Shown here: positions 25,604 through 33,317 of the stretch, in pieces
Layout: each line of letters opens with the position of its first letter
Position numbering within the stretch: the first letter of the stretch is position 1
From: Enterocloster bolteae
Lineage (GTDB): Bacteria > Bacillota > Clostridia > Lachnospirales > Lachnospiraceae
Length of the DNA stretch: 64,000 nucleotides
Reading direction: 5' to 3'
NCBI RefSeq assembly: GCF_002234575.2
Contig: NZ_CP022464.2
Coordinates: forward strand, 3,782,001 to 3,846,000
Made by a program: the position numbers and the translations under genes
The notes under the pieces: generated by a model
Databases searched by the model: none
Seen by the model: the letters and a program-made list of their open reading frames with translations, nothing else
Told to the model about the DNA's origin: nothing

Positions 25604-26611
25604 TCAGCGCTCAAGGCTGTTAAGCGTTTCCCACACCTCGTCAATGACCGGAATTCCGTCTCTTGTATTGGTCTCTCTGGTGATGAGTTCCAGTTCTCCC
25701 GGATAATACACTTCCCCGCCTTCCCTGATTGGCTCTGAGGACTTGATGTCGGCCAGAATCTCATCCACGATGGAGTCCGTTTCCTCCGGCGTGTTGAATC
25801 TTAAGGGGTCAATGGCTATCATAATCTGGCTCAGTCCCACCTCGTCCCCAAAGGTGCCAATCCTGCTGACGGAATTGCCGTTTGTCAGAACCGTCGCTAT
25901 CAGGTCCAGGGCAATGGAGATGCCGCTGCCCTTCCAGTATCCCATGGGAAGCACCCTCCATGTTTTCTCAATCTCAGCCGGGTCCGTGGTCAGGTTGCCC
26001 TTTGTATCATAGCCTCCGGGAACCGGAAGCTGCTGTCCCTTAAGCTTTGCCTCCTCTATCTTTCCGTAGGAAAACTGGGATACGGCGCAGTCAATGACAG
26101 CGTGTTTTCCGTTGCTTCTGGGGATGGACATGATAAATGGATTGTTTCCGATTTTTCTGTCCCTTCCGCCCCAGGCAGGCATGTTGGGCATGGTGTTGGA
26201 CCAGCAGATACCGATGCATCCCTTGTCCGCTGCCTGCCAGCCGTAGCTGCCCCCCCGCATCCAGTGGTTATTATTTCCAAGGGCCACCACGCCCACGCCG
26301 TACTCCCTTGCCAGCTCCACAGCCCGGTCCATGGCCAGCTTTGCATTGAGGGGGCCGAATCCCCTGTGTCCGTTCCACCGCTCAATGGCTCCCATGGAGG
26401 ATTCACAGGTTGCAATGGCGGCGGAATCAATCTCTCCCTTATCCAGATACTCCACCACCCTGGGGAAGCGGTTCACACCGTGGGAATATACGCCGTCCAG
26501 GCTGTTGTTTGCAAATACGGTGGCCGCGTCCTTTGCATGCTTTCCTGAAAAACCTCTGCTCTCTAAAATCCTCTGGAACTTCTCTAATAAATCCTCATAC
26601 TTTACTCTCAT
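25604..26611 (-). CDS. yiaK: 2,3-diketo-L-gulonate reductase-like dehydrogenase (YiaK family)
   Basis: A 335-residue NAD(P)H oxidoreductase of the malate/L-lactate dehydrogenase 2 (Ldh2) family, close to YiaK/DlgD, which reduces 2,3-diketo-L-gulonate to 3-keto-L-gulonate. YiaK-like blocks are GVYSHGVNRFPR with the catalytic His44, NNHWMRGGSYGWQAADKG, CWSNTMPNMPAWGG and LPMGYWKGSGISIALDLIAT. Length equals YiaK. Ribosome site AAAAGGAG before the ATG at 26611. It is the first gene of the cluster, behind a sigma-A promoter and a palindromic operator. The exact substrate could differ (other 2-keto acids), but similarity in remembered motifs is unusually high. Confidence 0.88.
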   Translation of the reverse strand: MRVKYEDLLEKFQRILESRGFSGKHAKDAATVFANNSLDGVYSHGVNRFPRVVEYLDKGEIDSAAIATCESSMGAIERWNGHRGFGPLNAKLAMDRAVELAREYGVGVVALGNNNHWMRGGSYGWQAADKGCIGICWSNTMPNMPAWGGRDRKIGNNPFIMSIPRSNGKHAVIDCAVSQFSYGKIEEAKLKGQQLPVPGGYDTKGNLTTDPAEIEKTWRVLPMGYWKGSGISIALDLIATVLTNGNSVSRIGTFGDEVGLSQIMIAIDPLRFNTPEETDSIVDEILADIKSSEPIREGGEVYYPGELELITRETNTRDGIPVIDEVWETLNSLER

Positions 26612-26648
26612 GGCTCTCTCTCCTTTTATATGAGCTTTCTCTCTTTTT

Positions 26649-26666
26649 TGAGAAAGCGCTTTCTCA
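26649..26666. promoter_or_regulatory. Perfect 18-bp palindromic LacI-family operator O1
   Basis: TGAGAAAGCGCTTTCTCA is a perfect palindrome with the central CG typical of LacI-family sites. It begins 7 nt after the -10 of the yiaK promoter, over the expected start site, so binding should block transcription. A CcpA cre is an alternative reading because cre sites share this core. Confidence 0.8.
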
Positions 26667-26673
26667 TGACACC

Positions 26674-26701
26674 ATTATAACATCAACTAGGTTTATGTCA
26701 A
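26674..26701 (-). promoter_or_regulatory. Promoter of yiaK operon
   Basis: Minus strand TTGACA (26696-26701), 16-nt spacer, TATAAT (26674-26679), directly followed by operator O1. Confidence 0.88.
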
Positions 26702-26792
26702 TATAAAAGTATTTAATCTCTTAATTTTATACAATATGCACTATATAATCCCATATTTTTTGTGTATTATAATCCCACTTACATTTTTATAT

Positions 26793-26882
26793 AAAAGCGT
26801 TTTCTTGATTTCGCAAAACAAAAAAGGAGCCGGAACAAAATATCTTTGTTTTTTCCAACTCCAATTCAAAAAAAGCGCTTTT
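26793..26882. promoter_or_regulatory. Two auxiliary LacI-type operator-like sites
   Basis: AAAAGCGTTTTC (26793-26804, imperfect) and AAAAGCGCTTTT (26871-26882, perfect 12-bp palindrome) share the core of O1. They lie 141 and 219 bp from O1, centre to centre, on the far side of the promoter, an arrangement that could allow looping. The rest of the 26612-27016 gap is AT-rich with no gene. Confidence 0.5.
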
Positions 26883-27016
26883 CTATTGTTTTATACACAG
26901 CCCTATGCACACCTCAGCTTATCCAAGGAGCGGCCGTATACCGCCAGGGCATACGCCGGCAGGGCGCCTGATATCCGCAGGCACCGGCACAATGGCGTGC
27001 TGTCTTACCCAATCTT

Positions 27017-28015
27017 TCAGAATAACGCAGAACCGCGCACCACCAGCTCCGGCTGGATGGCCACGCTTGTGGCCGACTCCTTTCCTTCCATCCTGTCCCT
27101 GAGCAGGGAAGCGCACATTCCGCCCAAAAGCTCCGGCTTGTTGTCCAGGGTAGTCAGCTCAGGTTCGCATATTCTGGAATCCGGCGAATTATTGCAGCCG
27201 GTAATGGCTATATCCTCCGGCACCCGGTATCCCCTTTCCTTAAATTCCTTCATGAGTCCGATGGCCGTGATGTCTTCGCCGCACACCACCCCGTTGACAG
27301 GCCGGCCGGCGGCAAGAATCTTTCTGGCGGCATCCCTTCCCCCTTCTAGGCTGCTTTCATCCACAATCACCACCCGGTCGTTTCCGTCAGGTACATCCCT
27401 CAGCTTCATGGCTTCTAAAAATCCCTGCCGTTTTGCCCTGCCGCTGTCTGTGGCAATATCAAAAACATAGAATAAGTCCATACGCCCATGGTCAAACATA
27501 TAATCCGAAGCCATGCGGATTGCCTTTGTGTCATCCACCAGGACTGAATAAAAATTAGGCAGCTTTACCTGTCCGTTGGCAATGACTACGGGTGTATCCT
27601 TTATCTTGGCAGTAATCTCAGGATAATTTATCAGTTCATTGAATACAGAGCCGATGAGCACAATTCCGTCTGTCTGTTTCTCTGACAGTATCTCGAAATA
27701 CCGGTCGCATTCCTGTATGGACCCGCCTGTATTACACACCGAAACATTATATCCCAGATTGCTGAACTCCTGTTCAATCACATATATCATCCTGGCATAA
27801 TGCGTCACCCGCACATCCACTGTCAGGATAGCAATATTCTTCATGGTTTTGGAGACCATGCCCCTGGCTATGGCGCTGGGCTTATAGTCATACTTTTTAA
27901 GAACGGCCTCCACCCTGTCCCTTATCTTGGGATTCACATTTCCCTTATTGTTGAGCACCCGCGAAACAGTGGAGATAGAGGTCCCTGCCTCGGCTGCAAT
28001 GTCATAAATATTCAT
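27017..28015 (-). CDS. LacI family transcriptional regulator
   Basis: A 332-residue LacI/GalR repressor. The N-terminal helix-turn-helix is MNIYDIAAEAGTSISTVSRV (1-20), then the hinge YDYKPSAIARGM and a periplasmic-binding-protein-like sensor domain (DGIVLIGSVF, NGVVCGEDITAIGLM, EDIAITGCNNSPDSRICEPE). It lies upstream of the yiaK operon on the same strand with its own promoter and an operator-like site, which suggests it represses both itself and the operon. The effector is unknown; a sugar acid from the pathway is likely. Start ATG 28015 follows AAAGGGGTGAAGGG. Confidence 0.93.
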   Translation of the reverse strand: MNIYDIAAEAGTSISTVSRVLNNKGNVNPKIRDRVEAVLKKYDYKPSAIARGMVSKTMKNIAILTVDVRVTHYARMIYVIEQEFSNLGYNVSVCNTGGSIQECDRYFEILSEKQTDGIVLIGSVFNELINYPEITAKIKDTPVVIANGQVKLPNFYSVLVDDTKAIRMASDYMFDHGRMDLFYVFDIATDSGRAKRQGFLEAMKLRDVPDGNDRVVIVDESSLEGGRDAARKILAAGRPVNGVVCGEDITAIGLMKEFKERGYRVPEDIAITGCNNSPDSRICEPELTTLDNKPELLGGMCASLLRDRMEGKESATSVAIQPELVVRGSALF

Positions 28016-28081
28016 CCCTTCACCCCTTTTATTCCTTTACACTTCTGTGCTTTCATCCCCTGCTCTGCTCCTGCTTTTTTC

Positions 28082-28097
28082 GTGAAAGCCCTTTCTC
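28082..28097. promoter_or_regulatory. Operator-like site over the lacI-type gene's start site
   Basis: Minus strand GAGAAAGGGCTTTCAC resembles operator O1 with a one-base change in the core, placed 3 nt after the -10 of the regulator's promoter. It suggests autorepression. Confidence 0.6.
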
Positions 28098-28100
28098 TAT

Positions 28101-28129
28101 ATTGTAATGGACTTTTCCGGATTTTGCAA
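28101..28129 (-). promoter_or_regulatory. Promoter of the LacI-type regulator gene
   Basis: Minus strand TTGCAA (28124-28129), 17-nt spacer, TACAAT (28101-28106). Confidence 0.7.
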
Positions 28130-28250
28130 GATAAAATCCAGAGGGTTCTGACAGGTTGCGTAATGGATATAGAACCACATATGGAATTGGCGATGAAATC
28201 GACAATGGATTTGGCAATGGAATGAGATGTTATACGAAGCATGTTATACG

Positions 28251-28310
28251 AAAAACAGCAGCCCGCCGCGTCCCTCCCATGCAGGGCAACACGTTTTGCT
28301 GCTGTTTTTT
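28251..28310 (-). terminator. Terminator after the two CobW-type genes
   Basis: Stem AAAAACAGCAGC/GCTGCTGTTTTT (28251-28262 with 28298-28309) with a 35-nt loop. U runs follow on both strands, so it can stop the minus-strand GTPase operon and possibly act in both directions. Confidence 0.75.
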
Positions 28311-28350
28311 AGCGCCCTAAGGCATGTCCCATAACTGTAAACTATCTTTC

Positions 28351-29307
28351 CTAAAACTGCACAACATCCTTTATCTCTTCCGCCCGTTCCACATGTTCGG
28401 CATAAAGGACCGGCCCCTCGCCGTGATAATCCTTCTGGTATTCAATACCTACCTTTGCCCGGACCTTCACCCACTGTTTTGTCTTGTAATCCTCCGCTTC
28501 CGGCCATTTGCACATAAAGCCCAGAAACGTCATATCCGCCTCACAGCATGTCATGGCCATGCGGCCAGGCACAAACTGGCCCTTGGGGAATTTAGGAGTT
28601 TTAAGAACCATGGCAGTGAATTCCACCACCCTGTCCTTATAGCGCTCCGGCTGGTCCATACAGTCAATATACCAAATACCGTAATCCTCAGGCTTAATTT
28701 CAATCACATCCGCGCCAAGGTCATAGGGAAGATCCTCCTCCAGGGCAGCCTGTTCGATTTCCCCTTCCTTGTCCTCCAGGACAATCTCGCTTTCCCGGCT
28801 CATGGCCCGTATGGTCCTGCGGTACGCGGTCAGCTTGTCATCCCCAATCCCGTCGCACCGGTTCACGATAACCAGCTCCGATCCCCGCAGCATGGCCCCC
28901 AGAAGTGGCTTCATGTTCTGCACATAGAGTTCAAAGGTAGAACCGTCAATAATGGTAATCTGCTGATAAATGGTCCAGTCATCCGGCAGTTTTAAATCAT
29001 CCTGGTTCCACATGCCGTTCCACTCCATCAGCACGCGTTCCGGCTGGTAGATAACCTCCAGTTCATTGAGATACTGGGGGGTCAGCTTCTCCATGTCATC
29101 CACAAACACCACTGCCGTCTTATTCTTCTTTAACTTTTTCTCGTCATACTCCGTATCGCCTTCCTCACACACAATGAGAAGGGTCTTTCCCTCTGTTTTA
29201 AAGTAATCCTGCTGCATGGTAAAATCCAGAAACTGGGTCTTGCCAGCCTCCAGAAAGCCATTGATTAAAAACAAAGGCATAATATCGTCTTCTATCTCAT
29301 AAGCCAT
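28351..29307 (-). CDS. CobW-type GTPase with DUF1980-like C-terminal domain
   Basis: A 318-residue COG0523/G3E GTPase relative. The N-terminal P-loop is GFLEAGKT (17-24), with Glu replacing the usual Gly, and NRCD (NxxD-like) acts as base-recognition motif. Unlike the neighbour it lacks the CxCC metal motif after the first switch. The C-terminal ~130 residues are not the usual CobW C-terminal domain: the block MAMTCCEADMTFLGFMC matches the DUF1980/YcgQ-type C-terminal motif (MTCCxAD). I infer a metal-responsive fusion. AAGGGG lies before the ATG. It is 20 nt after the His-rich GTPase gene and shares its transcript. Confidence 0.75.
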   Translation of the reverse strand: MAYEIEDDIMPLFLINGFLEAGKTQFLDFTMQQDYFKTEGKTLLIVCEEGDTEYDEKKLKKNKTAVVFVDDMEKLTPQYLNELEVIYQPERVLMEWNGMWNQDDLKLPDDWTIYQQITIIDGSTFELYVQNMKPLLGAMLRGSELVIVNRCDGIGDDKLTAYRRTIRAMSRESEIVLEDKEGEIEQAALEEDLPYDLGADVIEIKPEDYGIWYIDCMDQPERYKDRVVEFTAMVLKTPKFPKGQFVPGRMAMTCCEADMTFLGFMCKWPEAEDYKTKQWVKVRAKVGIEYQKDYHGEGPVLYAEHVERAEEIKDVVQF

Positions 29308-29327
29308 GTCTGTTTCCCCTTATCCAA

Positions 29328-30638
29328 TCAGCCTCTGCCGAATACGCTGTTCAGCTCTTCCTCTTTCAGGCTGGCGCCAATCACACATACCTTGCCTGTA
29401 TAATCCGGTCTGCCCTGGCGGATTTCATACTGCTCCGGCACCAAATCAAAATACAGCCACTCACCGGGATTCTCTGTGGGAAGCATTCCCTTGGCCCTTA
29501 ACACATCTCCAAACTCCCTGGTGGAAGAGAGACGTTTCAGAATATCCTCCAGCTGCTCATGGGTCACCGGAACAATGGTTTCCATTCCCCAGCTGGTAAA
29601 CACCTCGTCTGCATGATGATGATGGTGATGCTCATGACCGCAGCCATCATGGTGATGATGCCCATGGCATTCCTCGTCATGGCCGTGGTGATGCTCATGG
29701 CATTCCTCATCGTGATCGTGGTGGTGATGCCCATGGCATTCCTCGTCATGGCCGTGGTGGTGCTCATGGCATTCCTCATCATGATCGTGGTGATGATGCT
29801 CATGGCATTCCTCGTCATGGCCGTGGTGGTGCTCATGGCATTCCTCATCATGACCGTGGTGGTGATGCTCATGGCACTCCTCATCATGGTCATGGTGATG
29901 CTCATGGCACTCCTCATCGTGATCGTGGTGATGCTCATGGCATTCCTCATCATGGCCGTGGTGGTGCCCGCAGCACTCCTCGCCATGACCGTCATGATGG
30001 CGGCTCTCCCGCACCTCTGCCAGCAGATCATCCAGCATAGTATCCTTCTTCTCAATAATCTCCAGAAGCTGGCTTCCTCCAAGCTGGTCCAGAGGAGTGG
30101 TGATAATGACAGCATTTGCATTCTTCTCGCGAATCATGTCCACATCCTTCTGTATTTTAGAGGCATCCGTAATGTCTGTACGGCTCAGTACGATGGTTCC
30201 TGCATTCTCTATCTGATTATTGAAGAACTCTCCGAAATTCTTCATGTACATTTTGCATTTTGCCGCATCCACAATGGTTACAGCGCTGTTTAGCTCCACA
30301 TCCATATCTGCTGATACGTCAATGACTGCCTTCATCACATCTGACAGCTTGCCCACACCGGACGGTTCGATGATGATGCGCTCCGGCTTGTACTGTGTCA
30401 GAACCTCAGCCAGGGATGTACCAAAATCACCTACCAGAGAGCAGCAGATGCAGCCTGAATTCATCTCCCGGATTTCAATGCCTGAATCCTTCAGAAAACC
30501 GCCGTCAATTCCAATCTCGCCAAACTCATTTTCAATCAGGACAACCTGTTCTCCGGCAATGGCCTCCTCCAGGAGCTTCTTAATGAACGTAGTCTTGCCC
30601 GCTCCCAGGAATCCGGAGATAATATCAATCTTTGTCAT
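29328..30638 (-). CDS. CobW/COG0523 GTPase with ten-copy His-rich metal-binding repeat
   Basis: A 436-residue G3E GTPase of the zinc metallochaperone class. It has Walker A GFLGAGKT (9-16), the metal motif CICC (C63-C66), EPSGVG (switch/Walker B) and SRTD for base recognition. Residues about 214-343 form an extreme repeat of 11-12 residues, HHHGHDEECHE or HHHHDHDEECHE, with ten EEC units. A conserved CobW C-terminal domain follows (PVTHEQLEDILKRLSSTREF ... GRPDYTGKVCVIG). The repeat should bind many Zn, Ni or Co ions. The start at 30638 (MTKIDII) is set by the P-loop; an extra 43 codons upstream have no ribosome site. Confidence 0.93.
   Translation of the reverse strand: MTKIDIISGFLGAGKTTFIKKLLEEAIAGEQVVLIENEFGEIGIDGGFLKDSGIEIREMNSGCICCSLVGDFGTSLAEVLTQYKPERIIIEPSGVGKLSDVMKAVIDVSADMDVELNSAVTIVDAAKCKMYMKNFGEFFNNQIENAGTIVLSRTDITDASKIQKDVDMIREKNANAVIITTPLDQLGGSQLLEIIEKKDTMLDDLLAEVRESRHHDGHGEECCGHHHGHDEECHEHHHDHDEECHEHHHDHDEECHEHHHHGHDEECHEHHHGHDEECHEHHHHDHDEECHEHHHGHDEECHGHHHHDHDEECHEHHHGHDEECHGHHHHDGCGHEHHHHHHADEVFTSWGMETIVPVTHEQLEDILKRLSSTREFGDVLRAKGMLPTENPGEWLYFDLVPEQYEIRQGRPDYTGKVCVIGASLKEEELNSVFGRG
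29600..30000. repeat. 33-36 bp tandem repeats encoding the His/Glu/Cys array
   Basis: About ten degenerate copies of a 33- or 36-bp unit (core CATGGCATTCCTCGTCATGG on the plus strand) inside the CobW-type gene. Units remain multiples of 3, so copy number can change without frameshift. It is coding, not CRISPR: there are no unique spacers. Confidence 0.9.
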
Positions 30639-31070
30639 TTTATTCTTTCCCTCTTTCTCAGTATCCGAAGCCCTGCCAGCCCAGTAAGCAAGTAAAACCA
30701 TCCGCCGTCCTGTCCTGGCAAAGCTCTGTTTGTAAAGCCTGTCAATTGAATATTGTTGCACATTCACTGGATAAAGTCAAGACATATGGCCCTATTCTAT
30801 TGCTATTCTATTACCGCTCTGTTTCTATTCTGTCGTATCACACTTTCATTTTATCCATATTTTAACCGTTACAAAGGGTCAGGCAAGAGTTTTTGAGAAA
30901 AAATGCAGCAAACAGCCAGGCAGACCTTCTCGCCTGCCTGGCTGTTGTCCCGGTACCGCGGGCCCTTGCCCATTCTTTTTTCTTTATCTCCGTTCTGCCT
31001 GACCGGCTTTCGCCGTGCTCAGCCGGTTAAGTCCATGATTCTACCGGCCAGTTTCCTCTTACATCTCCTC
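30639..31070. promoter_or_regulatory. Gap upstream of the GTPase operon, with phased CTATTCT repeats
   Basis: A 430-bp stretch without a convincing gene. It holds the terminator of the dehydrogenase (30904-30946), AT-rich sequence, and three direct copies of CTATTCT beginning at 30792, 30803 and 30825, that is 11 and 22 bp apart on one helix face. These may be an operator for the metal-related GTPase operon. No palindromic Zur-type box was seen. A candidate promoter (TTGACT, 17 nt, AACAAT) lies downstream of the repeats but is weak. Confidence 0.4.
30904..30946 (-). terminator. Terminator of the dehydrogenase gene
   Basis: A 13-bp perfect stem AACAGCCAGGCAG (30911-30923 with 30934-30946), with a run of six U beginning 8 nt later on the minus strand. 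Confidence 0.7.
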
Positions 31071-32111
31071 TTACATATCCAAATACATATGCATCGGATA
31101 GGAAAGATACTCCACATCCTCCAGCTTCTCCACCGTAATGTAACCTGCCGGAGCATTTAAAATGGTCGGAATCCGGTTTACAATGGTGGCGCAGGTATGC
31201 TCCACAGTGGCCGGCTTCTGTACAAAGAAGGTGGTGTCGGGTTCGCCTATGATTTTCCAGTCGCACAAATCGCCGTCATCCGGTCCGTATACCTTGCCGA
31301 TGCACTGGGTCTCTATAACCGGACCCTGGAAGGTCTCGGTGGTGACCACGGCGCTCATACCGATGCAGTTTCCCTTTGGTATGGTCATTCCCATGGTCTC
31401 TGAATACAGGTCCGTGGGATAGAAATATGGCACGCACTTCTGGGACTGGGACTTGATGGTCCATCCCATCTTATTGCACAGCGCTTCATTGGAATTCCAT
31501 ACATAACAGGGCTCCAGTGTCTCCGGGTGGGCAATCTGAGCTTCAAACTCCTCCGGTGTAAGCCCCACGCCGTGAGCCTTTGCCAGTGCCAGACCGTAAT
31601 CTTCAACGTTATAGCTGGTGGCTCCCTCAATCCTGTTAATGCGGTGTACGCCTCCCGCCACACAGCCAATCATGTTAATCCAGAAAATATCCTGCATACC
31701 GGCTCCCACTATGGTGCAGCCGGTTTCCTTAGCCAGCTTATCCAGCTTGTTGGTAACAGCTGAGGACGTGGTCCATGGATAGATGGCCTCCTCGCAGGTG
31801 GTCACCACATTGATTCCCCTGGACACGCATTTCTCAAAATAGGGATATACATCTGACATGAAGCTGAACAGGGTAACCACGGCAATGTCAGCGTCGCACT
31901 CATCCAGGACCGCATCAGCGTCCTCCCTTATCACCACGCCCAGCTTTGTGCCAAGCCCTGCAAAATCACCTACGTCCATTCCTACCACGGCCGGATTCAC
32001 ATCAATTGCCCCTACAATCTCAGCGCCCTTTTCATAAAGATAGCGCAGGATGTACTTGGCCATCTTGCCGCAGCCATACTGTACCACACGGATTTTCTCG
32101 CAATTCATCAT
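31071..32111 (-). CDS. Dihydrodipicolinate reductase-like dehydrogenase (2,4-diaminopentanoate dehydrogenase type)
   Basis: A 346-residue NAD(P)-dependent dehydrogenase. The N-terminal Rossmann fold is RVVQYGCGKMAKYILR, followed by a DapB-like pattern (GAIDVNPAVVGMDVGD, DADIAVVTLFSFM, GINVVTTCEEAIYPW). The C-terminal domain has VGAGMQDIFWINMIGC and resembles the clostridial 2,4-diaminopentanoate dehydrogenase (Ord) of ornithine fermentation. No other ornithine genes are nearby, so the substrate is uncertain. Its promoter has a 19-bp spacer and overlaps the stop codon of the MerR-type gene, suggesting control by that protein. Start taken at the first of two adjacent ATG codons. Confidence 0.78.
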   Translation of the reverse strand: MMNCEKIRVVQYGCGKMAKYILRYLYEKGAEIVGAIDVNPAVVGMDVGDFAGLGTKLGVVIREDADAVLDECDADIAVVTLFSFMSDVYPYFEKCVSRGINVVTTCEEAIYPWTTSSAVTNKLDKLAKETGCTIVGAGMQDIFWINMIGCVAGGVHRINRIEGATSYNVEDYGLALAKAHGVGLTPEEFEAQIAHPETLEPCYVWNSNEALCNKMGWTIKSQSQKCVPYFYPTDLYSETMGMTIPKGNCIGMSAVVTTETFQGPVIETQCIGKVYGPDDGDLCDWKIIGEPDTTFFVQKPATVEHTCATIVNRIPTILNAPAGYITVEKLEDVEYLSYPMHMYLDM

Positions 32112-32165
32112 GATTCTTAAACCCCTTTCCTGAAAATAAGTTACGTGTTATTAGCTTCTGTTAAT

Positions 32166-32196
32166 AGTATAAAGCTTATACACGGTATCAGGTCAA
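32166..32196 (-). promoter_or_regulatory. MerR-type promoter with 19-bp spacer
   Basis: Minus strand TTGACC (32191-32196), a 19-nt spacer and TATACT (32166-32171). An inverted repeat GTATAA-AGC-TTATAC occupies 32167-32181, covering the downstream part of the spacer and most of the -10. Over-long spacers of 19 bp are characteristic of promoters that MerR-family activators underwind. Confidence 0.75.
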
Positions 32197-33035
32197 GGGT
32201 TATTTTTCCTGAAAGATACCGGCACCTGAAGGCGCAGGAACATGCCTCTCTCCTGCATATCCATGGGCACCTCCGCCACCACCTCGCAGATATAGTCGCC
32301 TGTCACCTGATACTCCTTTGTCCTGATTTCCTCCACCAGACGGCCCATATATTCCTTTTCCCTTTCAAATCCATTGCAGTAAATGCACAGGTATGTGCTG
32401 GCCGGTATCTCCGTAATCAGGCTGTCCTTTACAAAGCCCCGGTCCACCAGCACAAATATCTCCGTGGAATAGTACCTCCCCTCCATCAGGTGTTCCCTGC
32501 GCATCACGGTGCCTGCATTGTAAAAATAAATGGGGGAGAGCTGGTTGGCAATCAGGTTCTCCTTCAAATCCCTCAGTATCTTTTCATATACATCAATGTC
32601 GTAATCATAGAAATTCACTCCTGAATCCGTCATATACGTCAGTCTCCGGGGTATGTATTCCAGCACAATGGTCCCGTCCGGCGGCGCGTTTTCATACCAT
32701 TCATAGCTTTCAAGGGTCCGCTCTATGGCCCTTCTCTGGTACATCAGCTCCCTGGATCTCAACTCCAGCTCCTCCAGGTTCCGGTGCAGGATTGTCTTGA
32801 ACATATCAAGCTCAAAATGGGTCATCTGCTCCCTGATGTCCTTTAAGGACATGCCCAGGGCCTTCATATGCTGAATCATATCCAGCTGGGCGCTCTGGCG
32901 GATATCATAGTAACGGTAGCCGTTTTCCGCATCCCGGTACATGGGTGAAAACAGGCCTGCCTTGTCATACAGCCTCAGCGTCTGCTCTGACAGCCCGTTA
33001 AGCCGGGCCATCTGTCCTATTGACAGTTCTTTCAC
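32193..33035 (-). CDS. MerR family transcriptional regulator with effector domain
   Basis: A 280-residue regulator. The winged-helix is at the N-terminus (LSIGQMARLNGLSEQTLRLY, then YRYYDIRQSAQLDMIQHMKA), then a dimerisation coiled coil to about residue 125, and a C-terminal ~150-residue domain of GyrI/BmrR-like type that probably senses a small molecule. Translation starts at a GTG (33035), because GGAGGTG is 6 nt upstream and the protein then starts just before the helix-turn-helix. The gene lies directly upstream of the dehydrogenase, whose promoter has MerR geometry, so activation of that gene is likely. Confidence 0.88.
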   Translation of the reverse strand: MKELSIGQMARLNGLSEQTLRLYDKAGLFSPMYRDAENGYRYYDIRQSAQLDMIQHMKALGMSLKDIREQMTHFELDMFKTILHRNLEELELRSRELMYQRRAIERTLESYEWYENAPPDGTIVLEYIPRRLTYMTDSGVNFYDYDIDVYEKILRDLKENLIANQLSPIYFYNAGTVMRREHLMEGRYYSTEIFVLVDRGFVKDSLITEIPASTYLCIYCNGFEREKEYMGRLVEEIRTKEYQVTGDYICEVVAEVPMDMQERGMFLRLQVPVSFRKNNP

Positions 33036-33104
33036 AGTGTGCACCTCCTCTTTATTATGTATAACTTCCAATTAAAGCGTTATTTACAGGATTTGCATAG
33101 CATA

Positions 33105-33133
33105 ATTATACTAAAAAAACCTTATACCGGCAA
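33105..33133 (-). promoter_or_regulatory. Promoter of the MerR-type gene
   Basis: Minus strand TTGCCG (33128-33133), 17-nt spacer, TATAAT (33105-33110). Confidence 0.65.
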
Positions 33134-33243
33134 TAATGTTTCCGACGTCTTATTGAAAATTCGTCTTACATTTAACACTCAAACTTCCCCTCCCCCACCT
33201 CTGGCCCTCTTCAGCAGTTACAGACACCGCAGAACGAAAACAA

Positions 33244-33287
33244 CCGGAGAAACAGCAGCCTGTCAACACAGGCAGCCATTTCTCCGG
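33244..33287 (-). terminator. Terminator of ktrB-ktrA
   Basis: Stem CCGGAGAAA/TTTCTCCGG (33244-33252 with 33279-33287) enclosing a second GCCTGT/ACAGGC hairpin, with a U-rich tract (GTTGTTTT) on the minus strand. Confidence 0.75.
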
Positions 33288-33317
33288 CCCTATTATCCGT
33301 TGGACTCATCATCCTTC

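Noticed and set aside
28228..28253. loxP-like sequence: two copies of TGTTATACGAA separated by GCA
   Set aside because: The copies are direct, not inverted, and only part of the loxP arm matches; it looks like a chance or local duplication.
29600..30000. CRISPR array
   Set aside because: The repeats are contiguous, in frame and encode His/Glu/Cys; there are no unique spacers or cas genes.
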